Part shown: piece after piece, positions 6,590-15,230 of the stretch
Position numbering within the stretch: the stretch's first letter is position 1
Layout of the letters: every line of letters begins with the position of its first letter
From: Methanolobus sp. UBA32
Lineage (GTDB): Archaea; Halobacteriota; Methanosarcinia; Methanosarcinales; Methanosarcinaceae
Length of the DNA stretch: 28,017 nucleotides
Direction: 5' to 3'
Assembly: GCA_002507205.1 (NCBI GenBank)
Contig: DAZF01000068.1
Coordinates: 70,211 to 98,227 of the forward strand
Made by a program: the position numbers and the translations under genes
The notes under the pieces: model-generated
Seen by the model: the letters and a program-made list of their open reading frames with translations, nothing else
Database searches by the model: none
What the model was told of the DNA's origin: nothing

Positions 6590-7930
6590 TCATTTGGAAC
6601 TATTTACCAGTTCAACCCCTTCGTTCATCAAAGCATCTGCCCTGTCCTTTGTCTTTGATTCTGCAAATATACGGATTATCGGCTCAGTTCCGGAAGGCCT
6701 TATGAGTACCCATCCGTCATCATACCATATTTTTACACCGTCTGTTGTATCGACTTCATCGCCTTTTGAGAGCACTTCATTTTTAACTTTCTCCATTGTT
6801 CCTGGCAGGTCTTCTGCCCTTATCTTGGTCTTCGAGTTAAAGTATAGCGGAACGCTGCGGGCAAGTTCAGACAACTTCTGTCCATTTGCTATGATCTCAA
6901 GGAACTTGGCACAGGCCATGGCACCGTCACGGCAATACTGATGTTCGGGGAAAATTAGTCCTCCGTTACCCTCACCACCAAAGACAGCACCTGTATCCAT
7001 CATCTTACGTGCCACATTGATAGAACCAACGGCAGTCCAGATGAGTTCCACGCCGGCTTCCTTTGCAACATCGAGCATGCGTGAAGATGAACTGACAGGT
7101 GTTACAATAGTTCCCTTTTTCCTTTCAAGCACGTATTTTGCCATCATTGCAAGCAGGACCTCTTCCTCGATGAAATTGCCGTTCTCATCAAAGAATACTG
7201 CACGGTCCGCATCCCCATCCTGTGCTACTCCCATGTTAGCGCCTGAGCTCTTTACAATATCTGCCAGCTCAGTTAGCACATCAGGTGTCGGTTCCGGATT
7301 TCTCCATGGGAATGTGCCATCTACCTGACCATTGAGGGTCAGAACCTCGCATCCAAGTTTCTGAAGGAGGAAGGGAAGCGTAACTGAACCAGCACCACAT
7401 CCGGTATCTACCACGACCTTAAACTTCTTCCCACGTATCAGTTCGTGGTCCACGGAATTGATAATACCCCGAAGGTAATACTCGTTGGCATTTCCATCAT
7501 GACGTAAGTCCCCGGTCTTTTCCCAGGATGCGGCGCTGAACTCTTTTGAATAGTACAACTTTTCTATTTCTTTTTCCCCATCCCTTGAAAGTTCAGTCCC
7601 GTCGCCTGCTATCAGCTTAATTCCATTGTATTCCCTGGGGTTGTGGGATGCAGTAATAACAATTCCTGCGTCTGCATGCTCTTTTACATAATATTGGACA
7701 GAGGGAGTTGGACAGATTCCTACATCGATCACTGTAAGACCTGCTGAAAGCGCACCTGCTATTGCAGCAGATTTGAGCATCTCACCTGAAGCCCTTGTAT
7801 CCCTTCCAATAGCAACTACTCCGCTTGATCCCATATAGGTTCCCAGGCTTCTTGCAACATCGATTGCAAGCTGCGGAGTTATGTATTCGTTCGCTATTCC
7901 CCTTACACCATTAGTTCCGAAAAATGCCAT
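6590..7930 (-). CDS. glmM: Phosphoglucosamine mutase
   Basis: Alpha-D-phosphohexomutase that interconverts glucosamine-6-phosphate and glucosamine-1-phosphate for UDP-GlcNAc and surface glycan synthesis. It starts with FGTNGVRG, carries the phosphoserine loop ITASHNP, the Mg-binding loop DGDADR, the sugar-binding GEGNGG, and the phosphate-binding RPSGTEP near the C-terminus, so all four domains are complete. The ATG has a GGTGAT ribosome-binding site. Archaeal members can also act as phosphomannomutase or phosphoglucomutase, so substrate preference is inferred. It is monocistronic and directly abuts DUF99 tail to tail. Confidence 0.9.
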   Translation of the reverse strand: MAFFGTNGVRGIANEYITPQLAIDVARSLGTYMGSSGVVAIGRDTRASGEMLKSAAIAGALSAGLTVIDVGICPTPSVQYYVKEHADAGIVITASHNPREYNGIKLIAGDGTELSRDGEKEIEKLYYSKEFSAASWEKTGDLRHDGNANEYYLRGIINSVDHELIRGKKFKVVVDTGCGAGSVTLPFLLQKLGCEVLTLNGQVDGTFPWRNPEPTPDVLTELADIVKSSGANMGVAQDGDADRAVFFDENGNFIEEEVLLAMMAKYVLERKKGTIVTPVSSSSRMLDVAKEAGVELIWTAVGSINVARKMMDTGAVFGGEGNGGLIFPEHQYCRDGAMACAKFLEIIANGQKLSELARSVPLYFNSKTKIRAEDLPGTMEKVKNEVLSKGDEVDTTDGVKIWYDDGWVLIRPSGTEPIIRIFAESKTKDRADALMNEGVELVNSSK

Positions 7931-8033
7931 CCATTATCACCATTGTTAAAAGTATTGTAAGTTATACGTCTGAATCCTATTTTATGTTTTGTGAGAATAT
8001 GCTATTATATTATACCCCGCATATTCCCAGCAA

Positions 8034-8834
8034 ATGCTTAATGAAAAACTGGAATTATTAAAAATGGGTATCTCTGAGAAAGGAAGTGTCATAATTGCCT
8101 TCTCCGGAGGTGTGGACAGTTCAGTTCTTGCATCCATATCCCATGATGTACTCGGGAAGAAAGCTGTTGCCGTAACAATCAAAAACCATTCATTCCCGGA
8201 AAGAGAACTGGAATATGCAAAAAGAGTTGCTGAAGAGATTGGTATTGAGCACAGGATTATCTATTTGAATGAACTTGATTTTCCCCTGATTTCCGAAAAC
8301 AGCCCGGATAGATGTTACCATTGCAAAAAAGAAATAATTGGTGTTTTAAATTCGGTAAAACGAGAGCTGGATTTTAATGTCATTATCGAAGGAAGCAATG
8401 CTTCGGACCTAAACTCTTACAGGCCGGGAAAAAGAGCAATCGAAGAAGCCGGGGATATTGTACACTCACCTTACATTGAATTTGATGTAAATAAGGATGA
8501 AATAAGGCAGATCGCAAGAGAACTTGGACTCTCTGTTGCAGATAAAAGCCCTTCCCCATGTCTTGCGTCCCGCATTCCCTATGGAGATGCTCTGACTGAG
8601 GAAGCCATTAAAAGAGTGGAAATGGCTGAGGATTTTCTTATCAAACACGGATTCCAGGAGCTAAGAGTGCGAGACCACAAGGGAATTGCCCGCATCGAGA
8701 TTCTTCCTGAAGATATGCATGCATTGTTACAAATACGGGAAGATGTTGTTTCATATTTGAAGGGAATCGGTTTTAGCTACATCACTCTGGACATGGAAGG
8801 ATTCAGAAGTGGAAGCATGGATGAAGTATTATGA
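8034..8834 (+). CDS. larE: LarE-family ATP-dependent sulfur transferase (three-cysteine type)
   Basis: PP-loop ATP pyrophosphatase of the LarE family, which installs sulfur into the nickel-pincer nucleotide of lactate racemase or related cofactors. The PP-loop SGGVDS is at residues 24-29. RCYHC supplies C94 and C97, EGSNASDLNSYRPG follows, and SPCLASRIPYG supplies C176. A single Cys at this last position is the sulfur donor in sacrificial LarE, whereas three-Cys homologues bind a [4Fe-4S] cluster. The pattern here fits the latter. No larA, larB or larC is nearby, so the target cofactor is unknown. The gene overlaps the next ORF by ATGA. Confidence 0.88.
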   Translation: MLNEKLELLKMGISEKGSVIIAFSGGVDSSVLASISHDVLGKKAVAVTIKNHSFPERELEYAKRVAEEIGIEHRIIYLNELDFPLISENSPDRCYHCKKEIIGVLNSVKRELDFNVIIEGSNASDLNSYRPGKRAIEEAGDIVHSPYIEFDVNKDEIRQIARELGLSVADKSPSPCLASRIPYGDALTEEAIKRVEMAEDFLIKHGFQELRVRDHKGIARIEILPEDMHALLQIREDVVSYLKGIGFSYITLDMEGFRSGSMDEVL

Positions 8835-9262
8835 ATCCTGAAGTTACAGTCCGAAAAGCAGAATTCGAGGACGAAGTACCTATTGAAGTGCTGATGTCCA
8901 CTTATTTTCTGGATATTGAAGGTACTGAAGTCGATGATTTCGTAGTTGCAACCATTGACAACAGAATTGTTGGAGCGGCTTGTCTGGAAATTGGAAAAAT
9001 CCCAGAAATTCACTCCATAGCAGTTCATCCGAATTATCGTGGAAAGGGAATTGGTCGATTGTTGCTTGATTCCCTGATTGCAGATATAGAGGAACAGGAA
9101 TTCCTGTTTACTAGAACCACTTCACCTGCCTTTTTTGAAAAAGTAGGTTTTATCAGGCTTGATGATTCTGAAAAGAAGGAACTATGGGATGATTGTGCAG
9201 GATGCAACAGGTTTAATAACTGTAAACAATCTGTGTTGCGTCTTGAAATTAAGAAAAGGTGA
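8831..9262 (+). CDS. GNAT-family N-acetyltransferase with C-terminal Cys motif
   Basis: A 143-residue GNAT fold protein. The acetyl-CoA binding loop is R70-GKGIG-75, preceded by the family strand HSIAVHPNYRG, and AFFEKVGF is the usual C-terminal strand. Unusually, the tail carries C122, C125 and C131 in a WDDCAGCNRFNNC arrangement that could bind a metal or Fe-S cluster. The start overlaps the larE stop by 4 bp and DUF531 follows 5 bp later, so all three are probably one operon. The substrate is unknown; it resembles the stand-alone acetyltransferases often labelled ArgA-like, but I cannot assign it. Confidence 0.85.
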   Translation: MNPEVTVRKAEFEDEVPIEVLMSTYFLDIEGTEVDDFVVATIDNRIVGAACLEIGKIPEIHSIAVHPNYRGKGIGRLLLDSLIADIEEQEFLFTRTTSPAFFEKVGFIRLDDSEKKELWDDCAGCNRFNNCKQSVLRLEIKKR

Positions 9263-9267
9263 TATAA

Positions 9268-9804
9268 TTGCTGACATTAGGTATAGTTAATACATATGAT
9301 AAGATCAAAGTGCTGGATGCCCATTACAGAGCAATAGCAAGAGCTGCACCTATATGTTATGCATTTGGATTTTCCCTTGCTCTTTTTGATTTTCCTTTTA
9401 AGATGACCGCAGATGAACTGGTAGAGTACGTGGCTGATAAAACGACTATCGGGGAATCTGGAAAATACCTGAAGATGTTGCATGAAAAAAGACATTTATT
9501 CGTTTTTGACCTGCCAAAAAAAGGATTCCAGTCACAGTTAGGTTCAGTGGTTGTGACAACCTCAAAACCGGAAAAAAAATTCTCCATCACGACAGAAGCC
9601 ATTGCAGATGAGATAATACATAACAAGTCTTTCCTGATACTTGTGGGACTTGGACGCAAAGGGCTTCCCAAAGACCTTTTCAGCCTTGCTAAGCATCATC
9701 TTGACATCACTTCACAGGGCGTTTCTCTTGAAACATGCACGGCAATTGGCTGTATACCCGCGCATATCATGGGCATAGTCCATACAAAAAGCTCAGGAAA
9801 ATAA
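9268..9804 (+). CDS. DUF531 protein (SPOUT-like)
   Basis: A 178-residue archaeal protein of the DUF531 family, which is related to the SPOUT/TrmD-like knotted RNA methyltransferase fold. The C-terminal half carries the likely knot region LVGLGRKGLP and the segment ETCTAIGCIPAHIMG. The start is a TTG preceded by GGTGA (9258-9262), which itself overlaps the GNAT stop codon, indicating translational coupling. No second start exists nearby. It is the third gene of the larE operon. RNA methylation is an inference from fold; no substrate is known. Confidence 0.75.
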   Translation: MLTLGIVNTYDKIKVLDAHYRAIARAAPICYAFGFSLALFDFPFKMTADELVEYVADKTTIGESGKYLKMLHEKRHLFVFDLPKKGFQSQLGSVVVTTSKPEKKFSITTEAIADEIIHNKSFLILVGLGRKGLPKDLFSLAKHHLDITSQGVSLETCTAIGCIPAHIMGIVHTKSSGK

Positions 9805-9844
9805 GTAGGGAACTTTATTTAGTATCATATGTATACTATGTTGC

Positions 9845-10585
9845 ATGCGTCTGAGCGTTTTTTATTCAGGAGAATTCGGGAAGAAAGTTGTTGGCAACCT
9901 CGTCAACTCCGATAGTTTTTGCGTGTCGTGTGGTGAACTGTGCGACCACTGCCGTGAACCAAGAGCAAGCTTTGCACCCATGATAGTAGGCCTTTTTGAA
10001 TTGCGCACAGACCTCCCCGATTTCGTCGAGGAACCCACGGAATACATCCCGGATAACCTGCCCCTGTGTGATCTTATTATTGCCATAGACCTTCATCCCG
10101 ACCTGTTGATGTCTGTTCCCGACATTGCAGCAATGTCCGGTGCAAAAGCAGTCATAATACCAGTGGATGATTCCCGCCTGGTACCTGCTGGCCTGACCGA
10201 ACAGGTAAAAAATAAGCTGGAGTCACAGGGAGTGGAGTGTGAATGCCCCAAACCATTCTGTTCACTCAATATCTCAGGAAAGCCCATAATCGATGATTTC
10301 GTAAGAATGGGATTTGGACGCCCATTACTAAAGATCGAAACCGACCCATTCAACGGACTTTTCACTCACGTAGAAGTTCTCAGGGATGCTCCATGTGGTG
10401 CAACATGGTTCGTTGCAAAGAAGCTGAAATGGTCAGACGTGAAGGACTACAAAGAGACGATCTCAGGTGCTCACCACTCATACCCATGTACTGCAAGTAT
10501 GGAAAAGGATGCACAAATAGGCGATACGATCTTGCATGAAGCAGGATACATCATCAGAAAAAGCGTAGAAGAGGCAATGAAATAA
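9845..10585 (+). CDS. DUF166 family protein
   Basis: A 246-residue archaeal DUF166 protein; some family members carry the unproven label of thymidylate synthase. It has an early cysteine cluster FCVSCGELCDHC (about residues 27-38), an alternating hydrophobic core, CPKPFCSL in the middle and DAPCGATWFVAKKL in the last third, so at least eight cysteines. That pattern suggests a metal or redox role more than a folate enzyme. A TATA-like TTTATTTAG (about 9812-9820) sits about 25 nt ahead of a short leader. It is separated from DUF531 by 40 bp and may be monocistronic. Confidence 0.7.
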   Translation: MRLSVFYSGEFGKKVVGNLVNSDSFCVSCGELCDHCREPRASFAPMIVGLFELRTDLPDFVEEPTEYIPDNLPLCDLIIAIDLHPDLLMSVPDIAAMSGAKAVIIPVDDSRLVPAGLTEQVKNKLESQGVECECPKPFCSLNISGKPIIDDFVRMGFGRPLLKIETDPFNGLFTHVEVLRDAPCGATWFVAKKLKWSDVKDYKETISGAHHSYPCTASMEKDAQIGDTILHEAGYIIRKSVEEAMK

Positions 10586-10608
10586 GGTTGTTTAAAAAAG
10601 AAAATTTT

Positions 10609-10628
10609 AAGGAGTAAGATTACTCCTT
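10609..10628 (-). terminator. Hairpin terminator overlapping the PEF-CTERM stop codon
   Basis: AAGGAGTAA (10609-10617) and TTACTCCTT (10620-10628) form a perfect 9-bp stem with a 2-nt spacer. On the minus strand it includes the TAA stop and is followed by a T-rich run, as in an intrinsic terminator. It may also serve the convergent DUF166 transcript. Confidence 0.45.
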
Positions 10629-10681
10629 TCTGCGCTGGAAGAAGAATGCCAGACCAAGTATTGCAGCTATTGGTAGCGCAA
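10620..10681 (-). repeat. Copy 1 of a 62-bp direct repeat (PEF-CTERM tail)
   Basis: Bases 10620-10681 match 11737-11798 at 61 of 62 positions; the only difference is A at 10653 versus T at 11770. The repeat encodes the hydrophobic and basic part of the sorting signal and the stop codon. Confidence 0.9.
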
Positions 10682-11231
10682 CGGTAGGGAATTCTGGAAC
10701 TTCGGTTATGATTATACCGCCACATTCACAGGTCAAATCTACTTCAAAGTACATAGCCCAGTTACCACCAATATCTTGTCCCTCTCCCCAAGCAGTTTCG
10801 TGCTCTTCGTAGTCATCATCATCGTCTACTCCGGCATGTGCTGCAATATACAAGGCATCTGTACAATCACCGTCACAATAACATGGATTGGACATACCAA
10901 AATCGGATAGAGGAATTATATATTGGTCAGTAGACACACCTGACAGATCATGTTTGTAAGGGTAAAGCCCAGGTACAGCACTTGTTATAGGCACCTTGCT
11001 CACGTTAAGTTGAGTCTCATATAAAAGCCAGTCTCCTTCAGCATAATAAGTAACAAGGAGATTGTCCCCAACTATTTCAACAGTAACCGAGCCAATATCA
11101 GTGTCCTGCCCTGCAATTAAGTTAACTTCTGTAGACGCATTCCAATAGCAAGAATCATCTGCAGCACTTGCTGCCCCCACGGTCATCAGCATGCTTATAG
11201 CAATAAGCATAGATAATAATAATCGTTTCAT
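10620..11231 (-). CDS. PEF-CTERM surface protein, Cys-containing
   Basis: An exported 203-residue protein. It starts with a signal peptide (residues 1-23, ending AASA) and ends with the PEF-CTERM sorting signal: PEF at 179-181, a hydrophobic stretch, then basic QRRKE. Such tails are removed by an archaeosortase (ArtC type), after which the protein is anchored at the cell surface. The mature part is acidic, with an Asp/Glu run, and has cysteines in SCYWN, PCYCDGDC and TCECGG. No catalytic motif is visible. A TATA-like element at 11285-11296 gives a leader of about 30 nt. Its 3' end is almost identical in DNA to that of the neighbouring PEF-CTERM gene. Confidence 0.88.
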   Translation of the reverse strand: MKRLLLSMLIAISMLMTVGAASAADDSCYWNASTEVNLIAGQDTDIGSVTVEIVGDNLLVTYYAEGDWLLYETQLNVSKVPITSAVPGLYPYKHDLSGVSTDQYIIPLSDFGMSNPCYCDGDCTDALYIAAHAGVDDDDDYEEHETAWGEGQDIGGNWAMYFEVDLTCECGGIIITEVPEFPTVALPIAAILGLAFFFQRRKE

Positions 11232-11736
11232 TTTCGTACCACCTATTACTTAGTATTTTAGTTACTTAACATCCTTCTTTGTTTGTATTTATATCTTATG
11301 AAAGAAGAGCCTTAATGATTATGATTATAATACGCATATGCTGCGTTTGATATGAGATTTTCTATTCAAAAAGAACGGCTATATAGAAATCCCATTAATA
11401 ATTGATTTTAAACCGCACAAAATTATGCACGCAGATATGTTTGCAGCAGCATTCCTGCCAAAAAAGGTATCGGCCCAGTAACATCCACAGGGTTAATATG
11501 ATTCAGATAAAAGACGAGCATACCTGCAAAGCCAAAAGAACATACGGATAACAGGCTCTGTAGAAAACCTAGCAAAATAAGCATCAATCAGCTAAAATAT
11601 ACTATTTACTTCAATATCAAGGAATACATTTGAAAGTATTGTATACTTAGTTCGTCACATGAATATCGAGGATTTCTACAGATCCAGATAATAAAGAGTA
11701 TTAAAGAATCAAAAAAGAAATTAAAAAGGAGTTAGA
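11232..11736. other. 505-bp gap between the two PEF-CTERM genes
   Basis: The right-hand part (11285-11296) contains the minus-strand TATA box of the downstream PEF-CTERM gene. The middle carries a 53-codon minus-strand ORF (11423-11584) with two hydrophobic segments. The remaining AT-rich DNA shows nothing clear. No archaeosortase or transposase remnant was recognised. Confidence 0.5.
11423..11584 (-). CDS. Possible 53-residue membrane protein or gene remnant
   Basis: An ATG-to-TAA frame encodes a peptide with two hydrophobic segments (about residues 2-27 and 38-49) separated by YLNHINPVDVTGP. An in-frame stop lies two codons upstream, so it is not the tail of a longer intact ORF. There is no clear ribosome-binding site, but a TATA-like TATATTTTA lies about 20 nt before the ATG, compatible with a leaderless message. 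The well-formed transmembrane pattern could equally be what remains of a larger decayed membrane gene. It lies on the same strand between two PEF-CTERM genes. Confidence 0.3.
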   Translation of the reverse strand: MLILLGFLQSLLSVCSFGFAGMLVFYLNHINPVDVTGPIPFLAGMLLQTYLRA

Positions 11737-11745
11737 TTACTCCTT
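11726..11745 (-). terminator. Hairpin terminator overlapping the second PEF-CTERM stop codon
   Basis: AAGGAGT (11726-11732) pairs with ACTCCTT (11739-11745). On the minus strand the stem begins within the last codons, includes the stop codon and is followed by a T-rich run. It copies the arrangement at 10609-10628 with a shorter stem. Confidence 0.4.
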
Positions 11746-11798
11746 TCTGCGCTGGAAGAAGAATGCCAGTCCAAGTATTGCAGCTATTGGTAGCGCAA
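11737..11798 (-). repeat. Copy 2 of a 62-bp direct repeat (PEF-CTERM tail)
   Basis: This matches 10620-10681 with one mismatch. Identity is far higher at DNA level than in the rest of the two genes, including at synonymous positions. Confidence 0.9.
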
Positions 11799-12363
11799 TT
11801 GTTGGGAATTCCGGAATATCGCCTCCTGTTGTGCCGCCGCCACCGTCTTCGCAGTCTCCTACAGTAACCCATGCACTACCCTCATCATTAATGCCAATTC
11901 TCTGGACATGGATAGATATTACATTTCCAGCATCATTCTCTGGCAATGTTCCATCCCATCCTGATATTGTCACATATATTATGATAGGGTCTGTGCTTTT
12001 CAGTTCTGCATCGTTGGTTGTAGTCTTCGTGATGAATGTTCCAAACGGATTCCCTGCTGCATCCCCCACAGACCATACATTTCCAAAACTATCTTCTACG
12101 CCCATAATATCATCTGCAGGTATGTCGAGAAGAATCGTTGTAATCGTAGAATTTGGATAATAGTTTTTGGTCTCATCCGTTAGTGCTACTATGATTGTAT
12201 TTGGGGAGGATGTATTATCAGTCACAAGGATTGCGTTCAAATATCCTTGATATTGGCTTTGGTCGTCTTGCACATCATTTATGTAGCAGGTCATTGCACT
12301 TGCTGCCCCCACAGCCAGCAGCATGCTTAGCACAATAAGCATAGTTAATAATATTCTTTTCAT
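11737..12363 (-). CDS. PEF-CTERM surface protein
   Basis: Exported 208-residue protein with a signal peptide (ending AASA, about residues 1-24) and a C-terminal PEF-CTERM signal (PEF, hydrophobic stretch, QRRKE) processed by an archaeosortase. The mature region is Asp/Asn/Thr-rich and beta-strand-like, with repeated threonine and isoleucine patterns. It has far fewer cysteines than its neighbour, and a Gly-rich linker GGGGTTGG precedes the sorting tail. I start it at the ATG at 12363, which has GGTGG at good spacing; an in-frame ATG at 12378 would add five residues ahead of the signal peptide. TATA-like ATGTATAAATG lies near 12410-12420. Signal peptide and tail match the neighbour, while the middle does not obviously align. 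Confidence 0.85.
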   Translation of the reverse strand: MKRILLTMLIVLSMLLAVGAASAMTCYINDVQDDQSQYQGYLNAILVTDNTSSPNTIIVALTDETKNYYPNSTITTILLDIPADDIMGVEDSFGNVWSVGDAAGNPFGTFITKTTTNDAELKSTDPIIIYVTISGWDGTLPENDAGNVISIHVQRIGINDEGSAWVTVGDCEDGGGGTTGGDIPEFPTIALPIAAILGLAFFFQRRKE

Positions 12364-12581
12364 TATGTTAACCACCATCCATTATAGATCATTTAGTCAT
12401 TTCAATAGACATTTATACATATCTTTTTCTTAATAGATATACTTTCTGTACAACTTTTATATGTTATTATTATCATCATTATGATGTAGTTGCTCAGCCA
12501 ATTTAATTCATATAAAAGATAATAGCCCCATAATGCAAATATTCAATACATATTTTAACTCTTGATCCGTACATAACAGGC

Positions 12582-13703
12582 ATGGCAGACAAGGTTTCAA
12601 TTGTACAATGTGATGATTATTCTAAATCAAAAGAATATGTCATTGAGGCAATCTCACTCATCGGTGGCCTTGAATCCATAATTTCCAGAGGTGAACGCGT
12701 ACTCCTCAAACCCAATCTTCTTGCTGCCCGCAAACCGGAGGATGCCGTCACAACTCATCCAACTATTGTTGCCTCAATGTGTGAACTTGTAAAAGAAGCA
12801 GGCGGTATTCCAGTCATAGGCGATGGTTCAGGCATGACCCATCCGGGAGCAACGGCTGATGCATTCAGGATATCAGGGGTAGAAGAAGTAGCGAAGAAAC
12901 ATGATGTTGAACTAATTAATTTTCAGACGGCAGGCTATGTGGAAATTGATGTCCCAAAAGCAATGCATTTTCCTAAGTTGCACCTGTCAAAGGCGGTTAT
13001 GGATGCAGATGTTATCATATCGCTTCCAAAAATGAAAACTCATGAACTGACCTACTATACAGGGGCGGTCAAGAACATGTTTGGGGCACTGCCCCTCAGA
13101 AGCCGGAAGGAAATGCACCTGCTGGCTGACAGAAAGATATTTGGTGAAGCGGTCATCGACCTGTACTCAGTTGCAAAGCCCCATCTTGCAGTTATGGATG
13201 CTGTGGTGGGCATGCAAGGCAATGGGCCTTCACATGGCACACCTGTAAAGACAGGTGCGATACTGGCATCCTATGATTGTGTTTCTCTTGATGTAGTAGC
13301 TTCAGATATAATGGGTATCGACCCCATGAAGGTCCCTACCACGGTTGCAGCCCTAGAACGAGGATTTGGCGAAACTGAGCCGAAAGTAGTAGGAGTAAAT
13401 CCTGAAGATGTCAAAATGAAGTACAAGCCATCAAGTGGAGGCATACTCTTCAATGCTCCACCTTTTATGACAAAAATCTTTGGCAGATACTTTGAAATAA
13501 GACCGAAAATCGATACTTCCAGATGTGTTCTTTGCGGTGCATGTGTCATGAACTGTTCTACCCATGCAATAGAAGAAGTGGAGAAACATCTTGAGATCAA
13601 CAGGGAAAAATGCATATTATGTTATTGTTGCCGTGAACTATGTCCTGCAAATGCCGTGGATATTGAGAAATCCCTGCTGGCAAAGATAATCACAAAACGA
13701 TGA
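12582..13703 (+). CDS. DUF362 protein with two C-terminal [4Fe-4S] motifs
   Basis: A 373-residue iron-sulfur protein. The first 290 residues are a DUF362 domain, with LLKPNLLAA, THPTIVASM, IGDGSGMTHPGA, SLPKMKTHELTYYTGAVKNMFG and GPSHGTPVKTGAIL. The C-terminus is a 2[4Fe-4S] ferredoxin domain with CVLCGACVMNC and CILCYCCRELCP. The family is common in anaerobes and its reaction is not established; an electron-transfer or metal-centre role is inferred from the clusters. A TATA-like ACATATTTTA (about 12549-12558) predicts transcription within a few bases of the ATG, so the message is nearly leaderless. It is flanked by the PEF-CTERM locus and a convergent pheS. Confidence 0.88.
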   Translation: MADKVSIVQCDDYSKSKEYVIEAISLIGGLESIISRGERVLLKPNLLAARKPEDAVTTHPTIVASMCELVKEAGGIPVIGDGSGMTHPGATADAFRISGVEEVAKKHDVELINFQTAGYVEIDVPKAMHFPKLHLSKAVMDADVIISLPKMKTHELTYYTGAVKNMFGALPLRSRKEMHLLADRKIFGEAVIDLYSVAKPHLAVMDAVVGMQGNGPSHGTPVKTGAILASYDCVSLDVVASDIMGIDPMKVPTTVAALERGFGETEPKVVGVNPEDVKMKYKPSSGGILFNAPPFMTKIFGRYFEIRPKIDTSRCVLCGACVMNCSTHAIEEVEKHLEINREKCILCYCCRELCPANAVDIEKSLLAKIITKR

Positions 13704-13740
13704 AAAAAGATTAAGAATGAAATAAATGCAGGATGCCAGC

Positions 13741-15219
13741 TCAAAGCTGACATACCTCACTCTTGCGGAGCCAGTCAATGTCAGAGTGATATAACTGGCG
13801 CAGGTCCTTAAGTCCTAACTTCAGCATTGCAAGGCGACTGACACCAAGTCCCCATGCAAGAACAGGGTATTTAATTCCCAGTGGATGTGTGACCTCTTTC
13901 CTGAAAACACCTGCTCCTCCGAGTTCAACCCATCCGAGGCCATCTACATATACTTCAGGTTCAACACTTGGTTCAGTGTATGGGAAGTATCCCGGCCTGA
14001 ATCTTACATCCTCAAAGCCCATTCTGTGATAGAACTCAGAAAGGCATCCCAGTAAGTTTGAGAATGACATGTCCTTGTCCATCACAACGCCTTCGAGCTG
14101 TTCGAATTCCGGTGTGTGTGTCGGGTCGATGGTTTCCCTGCGGTAAGCCCGGTCTATTGAGAAAGCTTTTATAGGTGGTTCTGGATTGTCTGCAAGGTAC
14201 TTGATGGTCAATGCTGTCGTATGTGTCCTCAATACGTTCTTGCAGGCTATTTCCTCGCTCCATTTGCTTCCCCAGCCAGTTGATTCGGTATCTCCGCCGT
14301 GTTCATGCATAGCACATACATGATCCTTGTACTCCTCAGGAAGTTCTGATGTACTGGAAAGATGGAAGGTATCCTGCATTTCTCTTGCAGGGTGATCCTG
14401 CGGCTGGAAAAGTGAGTCAAAGTTCCAGAAAGAACTCTGTATTGCTTCACCTTTTATCTCGGTGAATCCCATATCAAGGAAAATACGCCTCATCTGATCG
14501 ATCAGGCGCTGGTATGGGTGTATCTTTGCCCCGTATATTGGCTTTGGAGCTGTATGAATGTTATATGGCCTGAACTTCTTGTTCATCCACTCGCCACTTT
14601 TCAGGAGTTCGGACGTGATCTGTGCAAGTTCTTCCTCAACCACGATTCCTGCATCAGTTAATTTCTTTCCTTCTGCTGTGAGTTTTATAGTCCTTTGTTT
14701 GTTCTCAATCTTTGCCACAAGCTTGCGCTTGATGAGATCCTTGATGACATTCCTGTCCGTTCCCAACTCATCAAATGTCTTTTCCTCACCTGCAAATGCA
14801 GCCAAAGCATGCTCATCAGCACTTGTCTCAGCATTACCTGTCGGAACGATCATTCCATTTTCTATTCCGGCCCAGCCTTTGCGACGCAGCCACCCGGTTG
14901 CAATACCAACGATTGCAGGATTGAACTTCTCTTTAAGCTCATCCATGGATACAGGTTCGGATATAGTGTTGATTATCTGCCTTTCAGGAAGGCCTTCTTC
15001 AGCATATTTCTTCCCTTCCCCGGTAAGTTCGAAGATCTCGGTAACGCTTTCCTCTACCTGTGCAAACCCTTTCTCTTCAAGCAAAAAGGCAGCCTGCATC
15101 GTAGTTTCCATTTTCATCTCTGCTTTTTCAGCCAGCTCACTGGGGTTTGCATCTTTTAGATATTCCAATGCGATCAATACATTTTTCTCATTGGATGTAA
15201 GGTTGTACTGGGAACTCAT
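13741..15219 (-). CDS. pheS: Phenylalanyl-tRNA synthetase, alpha subunit
   Basis: Catalytic subunit of the heterotetrameric class II enzyme that charges tRNA-Phe. The N-terminal 220 residues hold archaeal-type winged-helix domains for tRNA binding. The catalytic core contains motif 2 ([25 protein letters not shown]) and motif 3 ([23 protein letters not shown]). At 492 residues it has the normal archaeal length. The ATG has an AGGTG ribosome-binding site and lies 11 bp after trpS on the same strand. The partner pheT is not in the window. Confidence 0.96.
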   Translation of the reverse strand: MSSQYNLTSNEKNVLIALEYLKDANPSELAEKAEMKMETTMQAAFLLEEKGFAQVEESVTEIFELTGEGKKYAEEGLPERQIINTISEPVSMDELKEKFNPAIVGIATGWLRRKGWAGIENGMIVPTGNAETSADEHALAAFAGEEKTFDELGTDRNVIKDLIKRKLVAKIENKQRTIKLTAEGKKLTDAGIVVEEELAQITSELLKSGEWMNKKFRPYNIHTAPKPIYGAKIHPYQRLIDQMRRIFLDMGFTEIKGEAIQSSFWNFDSLFQPQDHPAREMQDTFHLSSTSELPEEYKDHVCAMHEHGGDTESTGWGSKWSEEIACKNVLRTHTTALTIKYLADNPEPPIKAFSIDRAYRRETIDPTHTPEFEQLEGVVMDKDMSFSNLLGCLSEFYHRMGFEDVRFRPGYFPYTEPSVEPEVYVDGLGWVELGGAGVFRKEVTHPLGIKYPVLAWGLGVSRLAMLKLGLKDLRQLYHSDIDWLRKSEVCQL

Positions 15220-15230
15220 AATTACACCTG

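Noticed and set aside
10609..11745. PEF-CTERM 62-bp repeats as an insertion-sequence or CRISPR-like repeat
   Set aside because: The repeats are direct, coding, in frame and explained by the shared sorting signal; no terminal inverted repeats or spacers are present.
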